64,000 nucleotides of DNA from assembly GCF_018310345.1 (NCBI RefSeq), contig NZ_JAGXBY010000005.1, positions 186,001 through 250,000 of the forward strand, in the 5' to 3' direction. Shown here one piece after another: positions 53,621 to 61,606 of the stretch. A program made the translations under genes and the position numbers. Below the pieces are notes generated by a model. The model made no database searches and was not told the origin of the DNA. It worked only from the letters and a program-made list of their open reading frames with translations. Source of the stretch: Ornithinibacillus massiliensis. Its GTDB lineage: Bacteria > Bacillota > Bacilli > Bacillales > Amphibacillaceae. Every line of letters begins with the position of its first letter. Within the stretch, counting starts at the first letter, position 1.

Positions 53621-54589
53621 TTATTGAGCTACCTTTTCTTCTAGGGCAATGATTGCTAGTCTGCGATCAATTTCCTCTTGAGTTAGGTTATGCTCTTGTA
53701 CATATAGATTTCTTGGGTGTACACGGCATTCATGTGTACAACCACGCATATATTTATGCTCATTTTCTTCTGAGCAGAGAATTTGTTTATTACATTCAGG
53801 GTTAGCACAATTTACAAAACGTTCACATGGCTTCCCATCGAAGTAATCCTTACCAACAACAACATGTTCTTTACGGTTAATGTCTACAGCAATACGTTCG
53901 TCAAACACATAGCATTTCCCATCCCATAGCTCACCTTGAACTTCAGGGTCTTTACCATATGTTACAATCCCGCCGTGAAGCTGTGCAACATCTTCAAAAC
54001 CTTCTTTAATCATCCAACCAGTGAATTTCTCACAGCGAATCCCACCTGTGCAGTACATTAAAATCTTCTTACCTTCAATAAGGTGTCTGTTTTTACGTAC
54101 CCATTCTGGTAGCTCGCGGAAGTTATCGATGTCAGGGTTAAGTGCACCACGGAAATGACCTAATTCATATTCATAGTCATTACGAGTATCCACTATAACA
54201 ACGTCATCACGTTCCATTGCTTCACGCCACTCTTTTGGCGTTAGGAATTCACCAGTTAATTCTTTTGGATCAGGATTTTCTTCTTCATCTAAACGAAGCG
54301 TTACTAACTCTTTACGTGGGCGAACATGCATTTTCTTGAAGGCATGACCTTCATGCTCGTCTACTTTAAATGTTAAATCAGCAAAGCGAGGGTCATTGTG
54401 CATCATTTCCATGTACTTGTTTGTGCTTTCCACGGTTCCAGATACAGTACCGTTAATTCCCTCTTTCGCAACTAATACTCTTCCTTTTAATCCGACTTCC
54501 TTACAAAAGGCTAAATGTTCTTTTGCAAAAGTTTCCGGATCTTCGATGTCTACATACTTGTAGTATAATAAAACTCGATAATCTCCCAT
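53621..54589 (-). CDS. trhO: Oxygen-dependent tRNA uridine(34) hydroxylase
   Basis: A rhodanese-related protein of 322 residues (UPF0176/YceA/YbfQ-type) that forms 5-hydroxyuridine at position 34 of tRNAs. N-terminal ferredoxin-like domain ([49 protein letters not shown]), then a rhodanese domain with Cys180 in [16 protein letters not shown], and a C-terminal cysteine-rich tail ([13 protein letters not shown] through CTHECR). I prefer ATG 54589, 8 nt after AGGTGG; the earlier ATG at 54595 is too close to it. Confidence 0.92.
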   Translation of the reverse strand: MGDYRVLLYYKYVDIEDPETFAKEHLAFCKEVGLKGRVLVAKEGINGTVSGTVESTNKYMEMMHNDPRFADLTFKVDEHEGHAFKKMHVRPRKELVTLRLDEEENPDPKELTGEFLTPKEWREAMERDDVVIVDTRNDYEYELGHFRGALNPDIDNFRELPEWVRKNRHLIEGKKILMYCTGGIRCEKFTGWMIKEGFEDVAQLHGGIVTYGKDPEVQGELWDGKCYVFDERIAVDINRKEHVVVGKDYFDGKPCERFVNCANPECNKQILCSEENEHKYMRGCTHECRVHPRNLYVQEHNLTQEEIDRRLAIIALEEKVAQ

Positions 54590-54834
54590 TTTCATTACCA
54601 CCTATCATTCATATTTGCAAGATATAAATGTTGGTAGTCGCTATTTACTTTTTATAATCTTGCAAGTGTATAGTTTAACAAGTTTTTAGTGGAAATTCAA
54701 CTGCTTTTTGAGTAGTAAGTTTATCTGTTTTGTTACGTTTTCACTTGTTTATTATTCAATTGCTTTTATTTTGCATAAAATTCAAGTTGTCTAATAATTT
54801 TTTGAATTTTTTTAAGTAAAACATTCTCATTCAC

Positions 54835-54863
54835 TTGATTTTTTCTATTCAAAGGGGTAAAGT
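54835..54863 (+). promoter_or_regulatory. Sigma-A-type promoter of the cold-shock gene
   Basis: TTGATT (54835-54840) and TAAAGT (54858-54863) with a 17-nt spacer. Upstream, 54602-54834 is AT-rich with no gene that I can see. Confidence 0.65.
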
Positions 54864-54868
54864 ATAGG

Positions 54869-54982
54869 TAGCAAAAGGTAATTGAAATTAGTAATACTTT
54901 ACGATCTCTTTATCCGAAGTAGGTGTAAAAGTATTAGGGTTCAATTGTACTTTGCAAGCTATTTGATAAGGAGGTCATATAA
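54869..54982 (+). promoter_or_regulatory. Structured 5' leader of the cold-shock gene
   Basis: About 110 nt of leader with two nested stems. The inner stem is TAATACTTTAC (54892-54902) with GTAAAAGTATTA (54925-54936), one bulge. The outer is GCAAAAGGTA (54871-54880) with TACTTTGC (54948-54955) with bulges. A long, foldable leader before csp genes is the usual site of temperature-dependent translation. The ribosome site AAGGAGG is just after it. Confidence 0.6.
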
Positions 54983-55180
54983 ATGACTGGTAAAGTAAAA
55001 TGGTTTAACGCAGAAAAAGGTTTCGGTTTCATCGAGCGCGAAGACGGTGACGATGTATTCGTACACTTCTCAGCTATTCAATCTGAAGGTTTCAAAACTC
55101 TTGAAGAAGGTCAAGACGTTGAATTTGAAATCGTTGAAGGTAACCGTGGACCACAAGCAGCTAACGTTGTTAAACTTTAA
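54983..55180 (+). CDS. Cold-shock protein
   Basis: A 65-residue OB-fold nucleic-acid chaperone. RNP1 (KGFGFIERE) and RNP2 (VFVHFSAI) are intact, with the start [16 protein letters not shown] and the end [13 protein letters not shown] typical of CspB/CspD. It binds single-stranded RNA and keeps it unfolded, mainly after cold shock. Codon use is strongly biased to optimal codons (GAA, GGT, GTA), as expected of an abundant protein. AAGGAGG is placed well before the ATG. Confidence 0.97.
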   Translation: MTGKVKWFNAEKGFGFIEREDGDDVFVHFSAIQSEGFKTLEEGQDVEFEIVEGNRGPQAANVVKL

Positions 55181-55196
55181 TTAAAAACACAACTAC

Positions 55197-55227
55197 AAGG
55201 CTTATCTCAAGTGAGATAAGCCTTTTT
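55197..55227 (+). terminator. Intrinsic terminator of the cold-shock gene
   Basis: AAGGCTTATCTC (55197-55208) pairs with GAGATAAGCCTT (55213-55224) across AAGT, followed by T to 55227. Confidence 0.92.
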
Positions 55228-55252
55228 ATATAGTATAAGCTGAGGTGAGGGG

Positions 55253-55927
55253 ATGAATTCCTTTAATTGGACCGTAAAGTCAAAGCAAGAATGGAATGAT
55301 CGGGCAGACTTTTGGAATAGTCGAAGCAAAAGCATGTGGGATAGTGGTAGTAGAAGAGATATCATTCCATTTTTAACTAGTCACCTTCATAGCCAAGCTA
55401 AAGTATTAGATGTTGGTTGTGGGGACGGCTATGGAACCTATAAGCTGCATGCATTAGGCTATGATGCTGTTGGTGTAGATATTTCAGAAGAGATGATTGC
55501 CTATGCTAAAAAGCGTGGCACTACCATTCCTTTTTACGTCGCGGATGCATCGAACCTACCAGTGGAAATAGAATCGGTAGATGCTATTTTAAGTATTAAT
55601 GTATTAGAATGGGTTGAAGTACCAGCTATTGCGCTACAGGAATTAAAAAGGGTGTTAAGAAAGGGAGGACTTCTTTGTGTAGGAATCCTAGGTCCAACTG
55701 CAGGACCAAGGGCGACTGGTTTTCGGAAAGTGTATGGTGAAAAGACTATTAGTAATTCGATGATGCCTTGGGAATTTCAAAAGCTTGCAATAGAAATGGG
55801 CTTTGAATTGGAGGATGAACTAGCCGTGTACAAAGAAGGCGTAACAGAACGTCATTATGAAGGATTATCTACTCAGCTCAAACAAGCAATAAGCTTTATG
55901 TGGGTATTTTTGTTACGAAAAAAGTAG
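55253..55927 (+). CDS. Class I SAM-dependent methyltransferase
   Basis: A 224-residue methyltransferase with a Rossmann-like fold. Motif I is VLDVGCGDGYGTYKL at about residue 49. GVDISEEMIAYAKKRG follows, then PFYVADASNLPVEIESVDAILSINVLEWVE, a motif II/III region. A Trp-rich N-terminal stretch (FNWTVKSKQEWNDRADFWNSRSKSMWDSG) is characteristic of a Bacillaceae subgroup. The substrate is unknown. The next gene begins directly after its stop. Confidence 0.88.
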   Translation: MNSFNWTVKSKQEWNDRADFWNSRSKSMWDSGSRRDIIPFLTSHLHSQAKVLDVGCGDGYGTYKLHALGYDAVGVDISEEMIAYAKKRGTTIPFYVADASNLPVEIESVDAILSINVLEWVEVPAIALQELKRVLRKGGLLCVGILGPTAGPRATGFRKVYGEKTISNSMMPWEFQKLAIEMGFELEDELAVYKEGVTERHYEGLSTQLKQAISFMWVFLLRKK

Positions 55928-55936
55928 GTGAATAAG

Positions 55937-56233
55937 TTGGATAGGAAACAACTAGAAGAACAAATTATAGAAAAATATCAAAACGATGAAAAAATGATGA
56001 TTTTAATTTTTGCGCAGTGGTGTATAAACCATGAATTAGAACCTGTTAAGCTATACCAAATGGCATACCCAGGTCAAATGAAAAATCATGCTTTAGAGGA
56101 AGCGATGGAATTAACCGTTCCCAAAAATGAAGCAGAGGATATTCCGAATGAGACCGTATTAAATGTCCTGCAGCTTTTTGGGAACGATGACTTAGCTTTT
56201 GTTGTCCAAAGTGAAATAGAAAAGTTTAAATAG
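55937..56233 (+). CDS. Small acidic protein of unknown function
   Basis: A 98-residue soluble, mostly helical protein that I do not recognise. It begins with an acidic helix (DRKQLEEQIIEKYQNDEKMMILIFAQWCINHELEPVKLYQMAYP), contains one Cys-Ile pair after Trp, and ends with LNVLQLFGNDDLAFVVQSEIEKF. I start at TTG 55937, about 6 nt after AGGTGA; a GTG at 55928 immediately follows the methyltransferase stop and is an alternative giving 101 residues. It overlaps ykwC on the other strand by 8 bp. It is probably cotranscribed with the methyltransferase. Confidence 0.7.
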   Translation: MDRKQLEEQIIEKYQNDEKMMILIFAQWCINHELEPVKLYQMAYPGQMKNHALEEAMELTVPKNEAEDIPNETVLNVLQLFGNDDLAFVVQSEIEKFK

Positions 56234-57107
56234 ATGAATCGAATAATTTAATTAATGCTTGTGTACCGCTATCTTCTTCGCCCTTTTCTGCTAATTCCTC
56301 ATATAACTGGAGAGATAGCGCAAGACCTGGTGTAGATAGTCCCATCTCCTCTGCAGATTCTAAGGCAATTTTCATATCTTTAATAAAGTGTTTTACATAA
56401 AAACCTGGTGCAAGGTCTCCTTCAATCATACGTGGACCGAGCTTCGATAAGGAAAAGCTTCCGGCTGCTCCGGTAGTGATGGTATCTAGTACGCGAACAG
56501 GGTCAAGCTTGGCTTTTTTTGCATAGACAATTGCCTCACAAACCCCAATCATATTTGTCGCTATTGCGATTTGATTACTTAACTTCGTATGCTGACCAGC
56601 ACCAGCCTCACCTTGAAGAACGATATTACTGCCCATCGCTTCAAAGATTGGGTAGACTGTATCAAATGCGACTTGGTCTCCACCAACCATAATCGCCAAA
56701 GTACCATTTCTAGCACCAATATCTCCACCTGAAATCGGTGCGTCTAACGCATGTATTCCTTTTTCGGCTGCCTTATTGTATATTTCCTTCGCTAAAGATG
56801 GCTTGGAGGTCGTCATATCAATGATATAAGTTCCGGTATTAGCATTTTCAATAATACCATTTTCACCAAAGTACACTTGCTCCACATCTTGTGGGTAACC
56901 GACAATGGAAATAATAACTTCTGATTCTGCTGCTAATTGGGCAACAGAGTCTTTCCATGCTGCTCCTTGCTCTAATAACGATTGTGCTTTTTCCTTTGTT
57001 CTTGTATAAACAGCTACTGGATAGCCTGCTGAAAGAAGGTTTAAAACCATACTTTTCCCCATAACACCTGTACCAATAAATCCAATCTTTGTATCTTTTG
57101 TAAGCAT
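56226..57107 (-). CDS. ykwC: NAD(P)-dependent 3-hydroxyisobutyrate-dehydrogenase-family oxidoreductase (YkwC-like)
   Basis: A beta-hydroxyacid dehydrogenase of 293 residues. Rossmann motif GFIGTGVMGKSM is at the N-terminus, then VYTRTKEKAQSLLEQGAAWKDSVAQLA, the substrate motif DAPISGGDIGARNGTLAIMVGG, and the catalytic Lys in GQHTKLSNQIAIA. The whole chain is close to B. subtilis YkwC. The true substrate (3-hydroxyisobutyrate, glyoxylate or another) is undetermined. I start at ATG 57107 because GGAG lies 9 nt upstream; residues before it in the longer frame have no family match. Confidence 0.9.
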   Translation of the reverse strand: MLTKDTKIGFIGTGVMGKSMVLNLLSAGYPVAVYTRTKEKAQSLLEQGAAWKDSVAQLAAESEVIISIVGYPQDVEQVYFGENGIIENANTGTYIIDMTTSKPSLAKEIYNKAAEKGIHALDAPISGGDIGARNGTLAIMVGGDQVAFDTVYPIFEAMGSNIVLQGEAGAGQHTKLSNQIAIATNMIGVCEAIVYAKKAKLDPVRVLDTITTGAAGSFSLSKLGPRMIEGDLAPGFYVKHFIKDMKIALESAEEMGLSTPGLALSLQLYEELAEKGEEDSGTQALIKLFDSSI

Positions 57108-57190
57108 AACATGACACTCCTCTCTAAGCTTTACTATATAATGAAAGTTAGGATTATAAAAGTGAAAACATTCTGAGGAGTTGGACAAGC

Positions 57191-57640
57191 ATGGATTGGC
57201 ATATCAAGAAATTTCAAGAGTTAACAAATGATGAATTATATGAAATATTAAAGGCTAGAACAGATATTTTTGTAGTGGAGCAAGATTGTCCATATCCTGA
57301 ATTAGATAACCAGGATCAAGAATCATTACATTTCTACTTAACCGTTGATGGAGAATTGGCAGCTTACATACGATTACTCCCTAAAGGATTAAAGTATGAA
57401 AACTATGCAGCAATCGGTCGGGTATTGGTTGTGAAAAAATTCAGGTCAAATGGCTATGCTCGTCAAATAATGGAAAAAGGTATTCGGTATGTCCACGAGC
57501 AGTGGCATGAGAATGAAATCAAAATACAGGCGCAAGTGTATTTAAAGAAATTCTATGGGTCTTTCGGGTTTGAACAAGTTTCCAAAGAATATTTAGAGGA
57601 TGGCATTCCACATATTGACATGGTTCTAAAACGAAATTAA
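57191..57640 (+). CDS. GNAT N-acetyltransferase, ElaA-like
   Basis: A 149-residue acetyltransferase close to E. coli ElaA: MDWHIKKFQELTNDELYEILKARTDIFVVEQDCPYPELDNQDQESLHFYL, then the acetyl-CoA site AAIGRVLVVKKFRSNGYARQIMEKG, then AQVYLKKFYGSFGFEQVSKEYLEDGIPHIDM. The target is unknown. It is divergent from ykwC with an 83-bp gap and starts an independent unit. Confidence 0.9.
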   Translation: MDWHIKKFQELTNDELYEILKARTDIFVVEQDCPYPELDNQDQESLHFYLTVDGELAAYIRLLPKGLKYENYAAIGRVLVVKKFRSNGYARQIMEKGIRYVHEQWHENEIKIQAQVYLKKFYGSFGFEQVSKEYLEDGIPHIDMVLKRN

Positions 57641-57721
57641 AGAATCATTATGTGCCTTTTACACATAGTATTATTAGCAACCTTTTTCAAGTCAATCCGT
57701 TTTTATAGAGGAGGCTAATAA

Positions 57722-58396
57722 ATGATTTCAGGTGAGCAATTGAGTCAGTTTAAGCATGCATTATTAGCTCGGCAAAATGAATTGATTGACCATGTTCAGG
57801 ATCATTATGGGTTGTCTCGGGAATTTATTAAAGAATCAATGGGAGAGCTATCGAATTACGATAATCACCCTGCAGACCATGGAACAGAGTTATTCGAAAG
57901 GCAAAAGGATTTAGCCCTCAATGAGCATGTTGAAAAGGAACTAGAGGAAATAAATGAAGCACTACATGCCATTGATCAAGGAACATATGGTATTTGTCGA
58001 GAGTGCGGTGCGGATATTCCTTTGGAGCGGTTGCAAGCTATTCCTACTACAGATCGTTGTATGCATCATGCAACGAACCATACATTTAATCGTGAACGTA
58101 CGGTTGAAGAGGAAGTGTTTAGCCCAAATATTAATCCAAATGAGGTGTCCGACGAAGAACAGGTTGGCTATGACGCCGAGGACACATGGCAGGAAGTAAG
58201 TCGTTATGGAACTTCAGAAACCGCCGCAGACTTCTATGGTGATCAAGAGGATTACGATGAGATGTATCCGAATCATGACGAAAACGTAGGTCATGTAGAG
58301 GATATCGAGAACTTTGTAGCTGCAGACCAACATGGTAATTTCATTGGTGTAACCCCAAATCATAATAAATATGAAAATCAGCTAGAACAAGAATAA
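57722..58396 (+). CDS. yteA: YteA-type TraR/DksA zinc-finger protein
   Basis: A 224-residue protein of the TraR/DksA superfamily, YteA subgroup. Residues 10-85 form the coiled-coil hairpin with a conserved DHGTELFERQKDLALNEHVEKELEEINEALHAIDQGTYG. The zinc site at 92-116 is C92-x2-C95 with C113 and His115/116, so it is C3H rather than the C4 type of DksA. A long acidic C-terminal tail follows with FVAADQHGNFIGVTPNH. YteA has been linked to sporulation and RNA-polymerase-related roles in Bacillus; the target here is unproven. Confidence 0.88.
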   Translation: MISGEQLSQFKHALLARQNELIDHVQDHYGLSREFIKESMGELSNYDNHPADHGTELFERQKDLALNEHVEKELEEINEALHAIDQGTYGICRECGADIPLERLQAIPTTDRCMHHATNHTFNRERTVEEEVFSPNINPNEVSDEEQVGYDAEDTWQEVSRYGTSETAADFYGDQEDYDEMYPNHDENVGHVEDIENFVAADQHGNFIGVTPNHNKYENQLEQE

Positions 58397-58400
58397 ATGG

Positions 58401-58437
58401 AAGCACACAACAATCCATAGGTTGCTGTGTGCTTTTT
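58401..58437 (+). terminator. Intrinsic terminator of yteA
   Basis: AAGCACACA (58401-58409) pairs with TGTGTGCTT (58426-58434), extended after a mismatch by CAA/TTG, followed by T to 58437. Confidence 0.85.
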
Positions 58438-58451
58438 CTTGATGTTCTCAT

Positions 58452-59324
58452 CTACGGTAAAAAGTAAAACAGTTCTCTCATGATACTCCCAAATAGGGAG
58501 TTTGAAAATAGTACAATTAATAAAAGCTCTGATACATATAGTCCCAATAAGGTATAAATCTTATCGAAACCATCCCCCTCTTTTTCCCACAAAATAAGTA
58601 CAGGAACGACAAAAATCGACCCTACTACACCAATAGCCAATAATAGGACGGGGATGATTGGCATTTGAACAATCAGCAATATACTACCAGATACATAAAG
58701 TAGGCCATATGGTAATATATAAGCCCCGTACTTACCAAGAACATCTAGAAACGATAAATTTAACTTTATAAGTTTTGCTGCTGCAAACGTAATACCGATA
58801 AAGCCTGCAAATAATAATATGTATAAGAATAATGGCACTAAAAATCCATAAAACATGGATGGTGCTGGCATGAAAAAGCTGTTCCGTGAGTAGATGGCCA
58901 TAGGGATAAAAGTACTTAAAGAAATAAACAAAGCAATTGCTACTAATGTAATCAGTGCTGAGTACTTATCCTTATGATTAGCTTTTCTGGCCATACTAGG
59001 CTTTTTCACTAACGTCATAAAGAAGTAACCGAAGTTAGTAAAGATGGAACCTAACTGATCGGCAAAGTCGTTTTTGTTTTCTGTTGTTTGATGTGTTTCT
59101 TTTTCTTGTGCATGATAGGTACCGGTAGCTTCACCTTCAGATGGTGTTACTAAATTGGTAGCTTGGGAAGGGATAGTCTCTTCTTTACTTGTTGAATCAA
59201 CCTTTTCCTCAGGAAGTTCTTCTGTTAATCGGTCATTATAGTCTTCGTTTTTTTCTAGTGGTGATCCACAATGAACACATAACGCCCCTGTCCCTGATTC
59301 ATGGTCACAATGTTCACACTTCAT
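58452..59324 (-). CDS. Zinc-ribbon membrane protein, Yip1-like
   Basis: A 290-residue protein. The N-terminal zinc ribbon is C-x2-C...C-x2-C in MKCEHCDHESGTGALCVHCGSPL. About 60 acidic and Thr/Glu-rich residues follow. Then DFADQLGSIFTNFGYFFMTLVKKPSMARKANHKDKYSALITLVAIALF opens a five-helix region (about 110-288). The layout resembles the membrane protein at 10257-10862, which lacks the ribbon. The ATG at 59324 is preferred; GGAG lies about 9 nt upstream. The 112 bp before htrB hold only a terminator. Function unknown. Confidence 0.72.
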   Translation of the reverse strand: MKCEHCDHESGTGALCVHCGSPLEKNEDYNDRLTEELPEEKVDSTSKEETIPSQATNLVTPSEGEATGTYHAQEKETHQTTENKNDFADQLGSIFTNFGYFFMTLVKKPSMARKANHKDKYSALITLVAIALFISLSTFIPMAIYSRNSFFMPAPSMFYGFLVPLFLYILLFAGFIGITFAAAKLIKLNLSFLDVLGKYGAYILPYGLLYVSGSILLIVQMPIIPVLLLAIGVVGSIFVVPVLILWEKEGDGFDKIYTLLGLYVSELLLIVLFSNSLFGSIMRELFYFLP

Positions 59325-59396
59325 AACTCCACTCTCCATTTATTGAATAATAATTAAATGATACTATAAACAAATTCGGCAGAAAAGGACAAAAAT

Positions 59397-59428
59397 AGAT
59401 AAAAAGAAGGGAGAGGTACCCTTCTTTT
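59397..59428 (-). terminator. Intrinsic terminator of htrB
   Basis: On the minus strand AAAAGAAGGG (59428-59419) pairs with CCCTTCTTTT (59411-59402), followed by a T-rich tail. Confidence 0.85.
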
Positions 59429-59436
59429 ACACTGGT

Positions 59437-60735
59437 TTATTCATTTTTATCCATTAGCTCAAGGTCAATGACTTGTTTTTCGCCATTTCGATATATTTCC
59501 AGTTTAACCGTGTCACCGACTTTGGTTTCCGAATACATGTATTTTCTAAGTTCTAGCGCTGTTGGTGTTTCATGATCATCGATTTTCGTAATGACATCAA
59601 ATTGCTGTAATCCAGCTTTTTCGGCAGGTGAGCCTGGTTCTACACTTGCTACGACCATACCTTGCTCAACGCCATCTGGAAGAATAATATTATGGCGATA
59701 TTGCATCGGAACTTGGTTTAATGTAGCCATACTAATACCAATAAATGGACGTTGCACTTTTCCATTGGTTTCTAGCTGTTCCATGATGGGTAGGGCAGTG
59801 TCAATTGGAATTGCAAAACCAATTCCCTCTACTTGGGTACTGGCTATTTTCATGGAGTTAATACCAATTACTTCTCCATTAGCATCAACTAATGCCCCAC
59901 CACTATTACCAGGGTTGATTGCTGCGTCTGTTTGAATAACCTCAGTGACCCAATCGGCTACCTGATCACCAGTTGTATCGACTGACACGGATCGATTTAA
60001 TCCACTAATTATCCCTTTTGTTAACGAGTTGGCAAATTCTATACCTAATGGATTACCGATAGCAAATACGGTTTCCCCAACTTGTTTATCTTCCGTTGTA
60101 CCTAATGTAGCAACGCGGTTTACTTTCTCCCCGTCTATCTCAAGTACTGCTAAATCGGTTAATTCATCTGTTCCGAGTACTTTTGCTGGGATACGCTCAT
60201 CGTTAGCTAATACGACCTCGACCTGCTCGGCACCATTTACGACGTGATGATTAGTAACGACATATGCTTTTCCATTTTCTTTTTTATAAATGATACCAGA
60301 GCCGGTTCCTGCTTCTTCACTGTTTGTCCAAATGCTTTGACGTTGTAAATTAGTTACTCCTACCACTGCTTCCGAAACTTCTGCAATGTTTGTAGAACTG
60401 TTAGCATCTTCTGAGGCCATGGTAGTGATGACGTTTTGCCCCGAATGATGATTGGTGCCTTGTGCACTATCCGTTTTGCTTGTATTCCCAAATGCTATGA
60501 CATTCGTGAAGAGAAGTACTAAAAGAATAGCTACCGGTATTAAACCTCCCACTAAGCCAAAAAAGAATGCCTTTATGTTAGAAGGACCTTTTGATTTTTC
60601 TTTTTTCTCTTTTGGCGTCGTATGTGGCTTGGTTAGTCCTGGATCATCAAGCTGTTCTGCTTGGTAAGATATATTATCATGATTTAATGAATGTTCTTGC
60701 TCATTTTGCGGATTATGTTGTTCATTGTGCTCCAT
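59437..60735 (-). CDS. htrB: HtrA-family membrane serine protease/chaperone
   Basis: An extracytoplasmic quality-control protease of 432 residues. It has an acidic cytoplasmic N-terminus, one helix at about 58-80, a trypsin-like domain with His164 (VTNHHVV), Asp194 (DLAVLEI) and Ser278 (NPGNSGGAL), and one PDZ domain at about 325-425 (GMVVASVEPGSPAEKAGLQQFDVITKIDDH). It is divergent from cssRS, as htrB is in B. subtilis, so I name it htrB, not htrA. CssRS should induce it when misfolded secreted proteins accumulate. A direct repeat in the shared promoter region may be the CssR site. Confidence 0.92.
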   Translation of the reverse strand: MEHNEQHNPQNEQEHSLNHDNISYQAEQLDDPGLTKPHTTPKEKKEKSKGPSNIKAFFFGLVGGLIPVAILLVLLFTNVIAFGNTSKTDSAQGTNHHSGQNVITTMASEDANSSTNIAEVSEAVVGVTNLQRQSIWTNSEEAGTGSGIIYKKENGKAYVVTNHHVVNGAEQVEVVLANDERIPAKVLGTDELTDLAVLEIDGEKVNRVATLGTTEDKQVGETVFAIGNPLGIEFANSLTKGIISGLNRSVSVDTTGDQVADWVTEVIQTDAAINPGNSGGALVDANGEVIGINSMKIASTQVEGIGFAIPIDTALPIMEQLETNGKVQRPFIGISMATLNQVPMQYRHNIILPDGVEQGMVVASVEPGSPAEKAGLQQFDVITKIDDHETPTALELRKYMYSETKVGDTVKLEIYRNGEKQVIDLELMDKNE

Positions 60736-60799
60736 AAAACATTCACCCTTTCTTAATCTATAGCTATAACATACCCTTAAGGCTCGGCACAGCTTAGGT

Positions 60800-60821
60800 A
60801 TAAATGTGGAATAAATGTGGA
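60800..60821. promoter_or_regulatory. Two perfect 11-bp direct repeats, candidate CssR operator
   Basis: ATAAATGTGGA occurs at 60800-60810 and 60811-60821. The TGTGGAAA-like octamers recall the TTTTCACA (reverse TGTGAAAA) repeats known before B. subtilis htrA and htrB. An 11-bp direct repeat suits an OmpR-type dimer. It is in the 182-bp gap between htrB and cssR. Confidence 0.6.
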
Positions 60822-60917
60822 AATATGCAAAATTTATAATGCGTTTCTTTTATTTAATGGTAAAAGGGTTTAAAATTTTAGATGTAAACTCTATTAGAAA
60901 ATAGTGTGGTGATGAAT

Positions 60918-61604
60918 ATGAATTATCATATTGCAGTGATTGAAGACGACCCGAATATCCAGGCAATCGTCTCCGCCTTCCTTAAAAAAGAGGGATATGA
61001 AGTGACGGTAATGGATACGGCAGAAAAAGGGATGGAACTATGGGAAGCAAATCCCCCTGATATGTGGATTGTTGATATTATGCTACCAGGTATGGATGGC
61101 TATGAATTTTGCAAAAAAATCCGGAATGAAAGTGAAGTTCCAATTATTATTGTGTCTGCAAAGGATGAAGAAATTGATAAAATTCTTGGTCTAGAATTAG
61201 GTGGCGACGATTACTTGACTAAGCCATTTAGTCCGAGAGAGCTTATGGCACGTATTAAACGAATATTTAGGCGATATCGTCCAGAGGAAAAACAGGAGCA
61301 CCATGAAGGAAATCAAGTTATTGTCGATCGTTTAGTCATTGATAAAAATAACAGACGAGTTTTTTGGGATGAAGATGAAAAAGATGTCACAACAAAAGAA
61401 TTTGATATGCTGCTTTTATTTGCTCAAAATGTCAATCGAGCCTTTTCTCGGGAGGAGCTATTAACACGGATTTGGGGAGATGATTATTTTGGTAGTGATC
61501 GAGCAGTGGATGATTTAGTCAAACGAATTCGAAAAAAACTACAAGAGCTACCACTAGAGACGGTATGGGGTTTTGGTTACCGACTCAGGGATAAAGAGGA
61601 ATAG
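60918..61604 (+). CDS. cssR: Response regulator CssR
   Basis: An OmpR/PhoB-type response regulator of 228 residues. The receiver domain at about 1-120 has Asp10-Asp11, phosphoacceptor Asp53 (WIVDIMLPGMDG), Ser in VPIIIVSAKDEEIDKILGLELGGDDYLTKPFSPREL and Lys near 103. The winged-helix domain at about 130-226 includes TTKEFDMLLLFAQNVNRAFSREELLTRIWGDDYFGSDRAVDDLVKRIRKKL. The chain is close to B. subtilis CssR, and the neighbours htrB and cssS confirm it. The start ATG 60918 is chosen over GTG/ATG at 60906-60912 by fit to the family N-terminus. Confidence 0.92.
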   Translation: MNYHIAVIEDDPNIQAIVSAFLKKEGYEVTVMDTAEKGMELWEANPPDMWIVDIMLPGMDGYEFCKKIRNESEVPIIIVSAKDEEIDKILGLELGGDDYLTKPFSPRELMARIKRIFRRYRPEEKQEHHEGNQVIVDRLVIDKNNRRVFWDEDEKDVTTKEFDMLLLFAQNVNRAFSREELLTRIWGDDYFGSDRAVDDLVKRIRKKLQELPLETVWGFGYRLRDKEE

Positions 61605-61606
61605 CG

